Of a DNA stretch of 7,601 nt, positions 6,931 through 7,601 are shown piece by piece. The translations under genes were made by a program, and so were the position numbers. Position 1 is the first letter of the stretch. Every line of letters begins with the position of its first letter. The stretch is from positions 1-7,601 of the forward strand of contig CAUGKJ010000039.1 of assembly GCA_959600045.1 (NCBI GenBank). The letters are read 5' to 3'. A model generated the notes under the pieces. The model was given only the letters and a program-made list of their open reading frames with translations. It was not told the DNA's origin and did no database searches. This DNA is from an uncultured Haemophilus sp. (GTDB taxonomy: Bacteria > Pseudomonadota > Gammaproteobacteria > Enterobacterales > Pasteurellaceae).

Positions 6931-7436
6931 TGAAAACATTAATTTTATATTCAAGCCACGATGGGCAAACAAAAAAGATTGCTGAATTTATGGCTCAGTA
7001 TCTTGAAGGAGAAGTAGTGGTTTCACCGTTAACGGAGGAACTGGATCTTCCATTTTTTGATCGGGTGATTATTGGGGCATCCATTCGCTATGGTCATTTT
7101 AATAAACAGTTATACCATTTTGTGGAACGCCATCATGAATTACTGAATGCAAAAAGAGCGGTCTTTTTTGGCGTAAATTTGACAGCGAGAAAAGAAGGAA
7201 AAGATACGCCAGAGGGAAATGTCTATGTTCGTAAGTTCCTTCAACGCATAAAATGGACTCCGACAAAAGTCGGCGTGTTTGCAGGGGCATTGCTATATCC
7301 TCGATATAAATGGATTGATCGTGTCATGATCCAATTGATTATGAAAATTACAAATGGCGAAACAGATACGACCAAAGAAATTGAATATACCGATTGGGGA
7401 AAAGTAAAGACCTTTGCAGAAAGCCTTAATTCGTAG
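6930..7436 (+). CDS. hemG: Menaquinone-dependent protoporphyrinogen IX dehydrogenase HemG
   Basis: Membrane-associated FMN protein that oxidises protoporphyrinogen IX to protoporphyrin IX, the step before ferrochelatase in haem synthesis, passing electrons to quinone. At 168 aa it is slightly shorter than E. coli HemG (181), mainly at the C-terminus. The flavodoxin-like phosphate loop SSHDGQT (8-14) and VIIGASIRYGHF (46-57) are clear. So is the HemG-specific insert AGALLYPRYKW (118-128), followed by IQLIMKITNGETDT (134-147), which separates it from ordinary flavodoxins. The ATG at 6930 is chosen over an in-frame upstream start at 6843 because it matches the family N-terminus (MKTLILYS), follows GGAAGGA (6920-6926), and overlaps the trkH stop by one base (TAATG). 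Confidence 0.96.
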   Translation: MKTLILYSSHDGQTKKIAEFMAQYLEGEVVVSPLTEELDLPFFDRVIIGASIRYGHFNKQLYHFVERHHELLNAKRAVFFGVNLTARKEGKDTPEGNVYVRKFLQRIKWTPTKVGVFAGALLYPRYKWIDRVMIQLIMKITNGETDTTKEIEYTDWGKVKTFAESLNS

Positions 7437-7439
7437 AAT

Positions 7440-7465
7440 AAAACACCATAAGAATAGTGTTTTTT
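7440..7465 (+). terminator. Hairpin terminator after hemG
   Basis: AAAACAC (7440-7446) pairs with GTGTTTT (7457-7463) around a 10-nt loop and continues into a T tract (to 7465). It begins four bases after the hemG stop and would close the yigZ-trkH-hemG transcript before the rRNA promoter. The stem is A/T rich, so termination may be incomplete. Confidence 0.7.
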
Positions 7466-7478
7466 AGACGATTTGATT

Positions 7479-7488
7479 AAAAGATCTT
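7479..7488. repeat. AAAAGATCTT direct repeat, copy 1
   Basis: Ten-base repeat with the palindromic core AAGATCTT and a GATC (Dam-type) site. An identical copy lies exactly 40 bp downstream at 7519-7528. It sits upstream of the A/T tracts of the rRNA promoter. Confidence 0.6.
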
Positions 7489-7499
7489 CAACTAAGAAA

Positions 7500-7554
7500 A
7501 AATTTACATTTTTTTACAAAAAGATCTTGCAAAGGCGTTTGAAATGCCTATAAT
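7500..7554 (+). promoter_or_regulatory. rRNA operon promoter with UP-like element
   Basis: TTGCAA (7527-7532) and a perfect TATAAT (7549-7554) are 16 bp apart, the short spacer typical of rRNA promoters. Upstream, 7500-7526 is almost pure A/T tracts, as in a UP element that binds the polymerase alpha subunits. Downstream, ACGCCCC (7555-7561) is a G+C-rich discriminator, the feature that makes such promoters sensitive to ppGpp. Start is expected near 7561-7563. In E. coli hemG is likewise followed by an rRNA operon (rrsA), which supports the call although the 16S gene is outside the window. Confidence 0.85.
7519..7528. repeat. AAAAGATCTT direct repeat, copy 2, touching the rRNA -35
   Basis: Second copy of the 10-base repeat. 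Its last two bases are the first two of the -35 hexamer TTGCAA (7527-7532), so its GATC (7523-7526) directly abuts the -35 element. Confidence 0.6.
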
Positions 7555-7561
7555 ACGCCCC

Positions 7562-7601
7562 ACACAACGACGCGCTGTTGTGAAGCTTTATAAAACCAGT
7601 G
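7562..7601 (+). other. Start of rRNA operon 5' leader (partial)
   Basis: The predicted first transcribed bases fold into a hairpin, CACAAC (7563-7568) with GTTGTG (7577-7582), closing an 8-nt loop. Antitermination box and 16S sequences are not reached before the window ends. Confidence 0.65.

Noticed and set aside
1..7601. A novel defence, toxin-antitoxin or mobile system
   Set aside because: Every stretch is accounted for by recognisable housekeeping genes, short intergenic regions or uptake sequences; no transposase, phage gene, CRISPR repeat or unknown gene cluster is present.

Overview
The window reads as an ordinary chromosomal segment of a Pasteurellaceae bacterium, most likely a Haemophilus close to H. 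parainfluenzae. Three things support this. Eight perfect copies of the 9-bp uptake signal AAGTGCGGT (either strand) lie within 7.6 kb. The proteins closely resemble, from memory, both Haemophilus and E. coli orthologues. The order yigZ-trkH-hemG-rRNA promoter is the one E. coli has in front of rrsA. A hemG gene fits a species that makes its own porphyrin, but the species call is an inference.

Left part (1-3547): a compact selenocysteine module. A terminator hairpin (25-52) closes whatever lies upstream. The gene for tRNA-Sec (selC, 142-236) is on the minus strand and diverges from selA (309-1691) and selB (1688-3547), which overlap by four bases. SelA converts Ser-tRNA(Sec) to Sec-tRNA(Sec), and SelB carries it to UGA codons on mRNAs with a SECIS element. 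No selenoprotein gene is visible here, so the targets lie elsewhere. The selC and selA promoters appear to occupy the same 43 bp on opposite strands.

Middle (3555-4845): seven bases after selB is a gene for a lipoprotein with a coiled coil and a DUF3298-type (RsiV-like) domain. It ends at a hairpin terminator made from an uptake sequence and a degenerate inverted partner. The same hairpin lies at the end of the convergent gene tusA (sulfur carrier, 4490-4729, minus). The 115-bp gap between tusA and yigZ holds a second pair of interleaved divergent promoters, centred on the perfect palindrome CCATAATTATGG.

Right part (4845-7601): a yigZ-trkH-hemG operon ending at a small hairpin terminator (7440-7465), then the promoter and first bases of an rRNA operon. 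yigZ is broken by one in-frame TAA at codon 41; all other codons are intact, so this looks like a single CAA-to-TAA change. trkH (K+ channel subunit) has a GTG start with a weak ribosome site 10 bases after the yigZ stop. hemG overlaps the trkH stop by one base.

I found no mobile element, CRISPR array, defence system or previously undescribed system. The points most worth a second look are the yigZ nonsense codon, the two interleaved divergent promoters and the DUF3298 lipoprotein attached to selAB.
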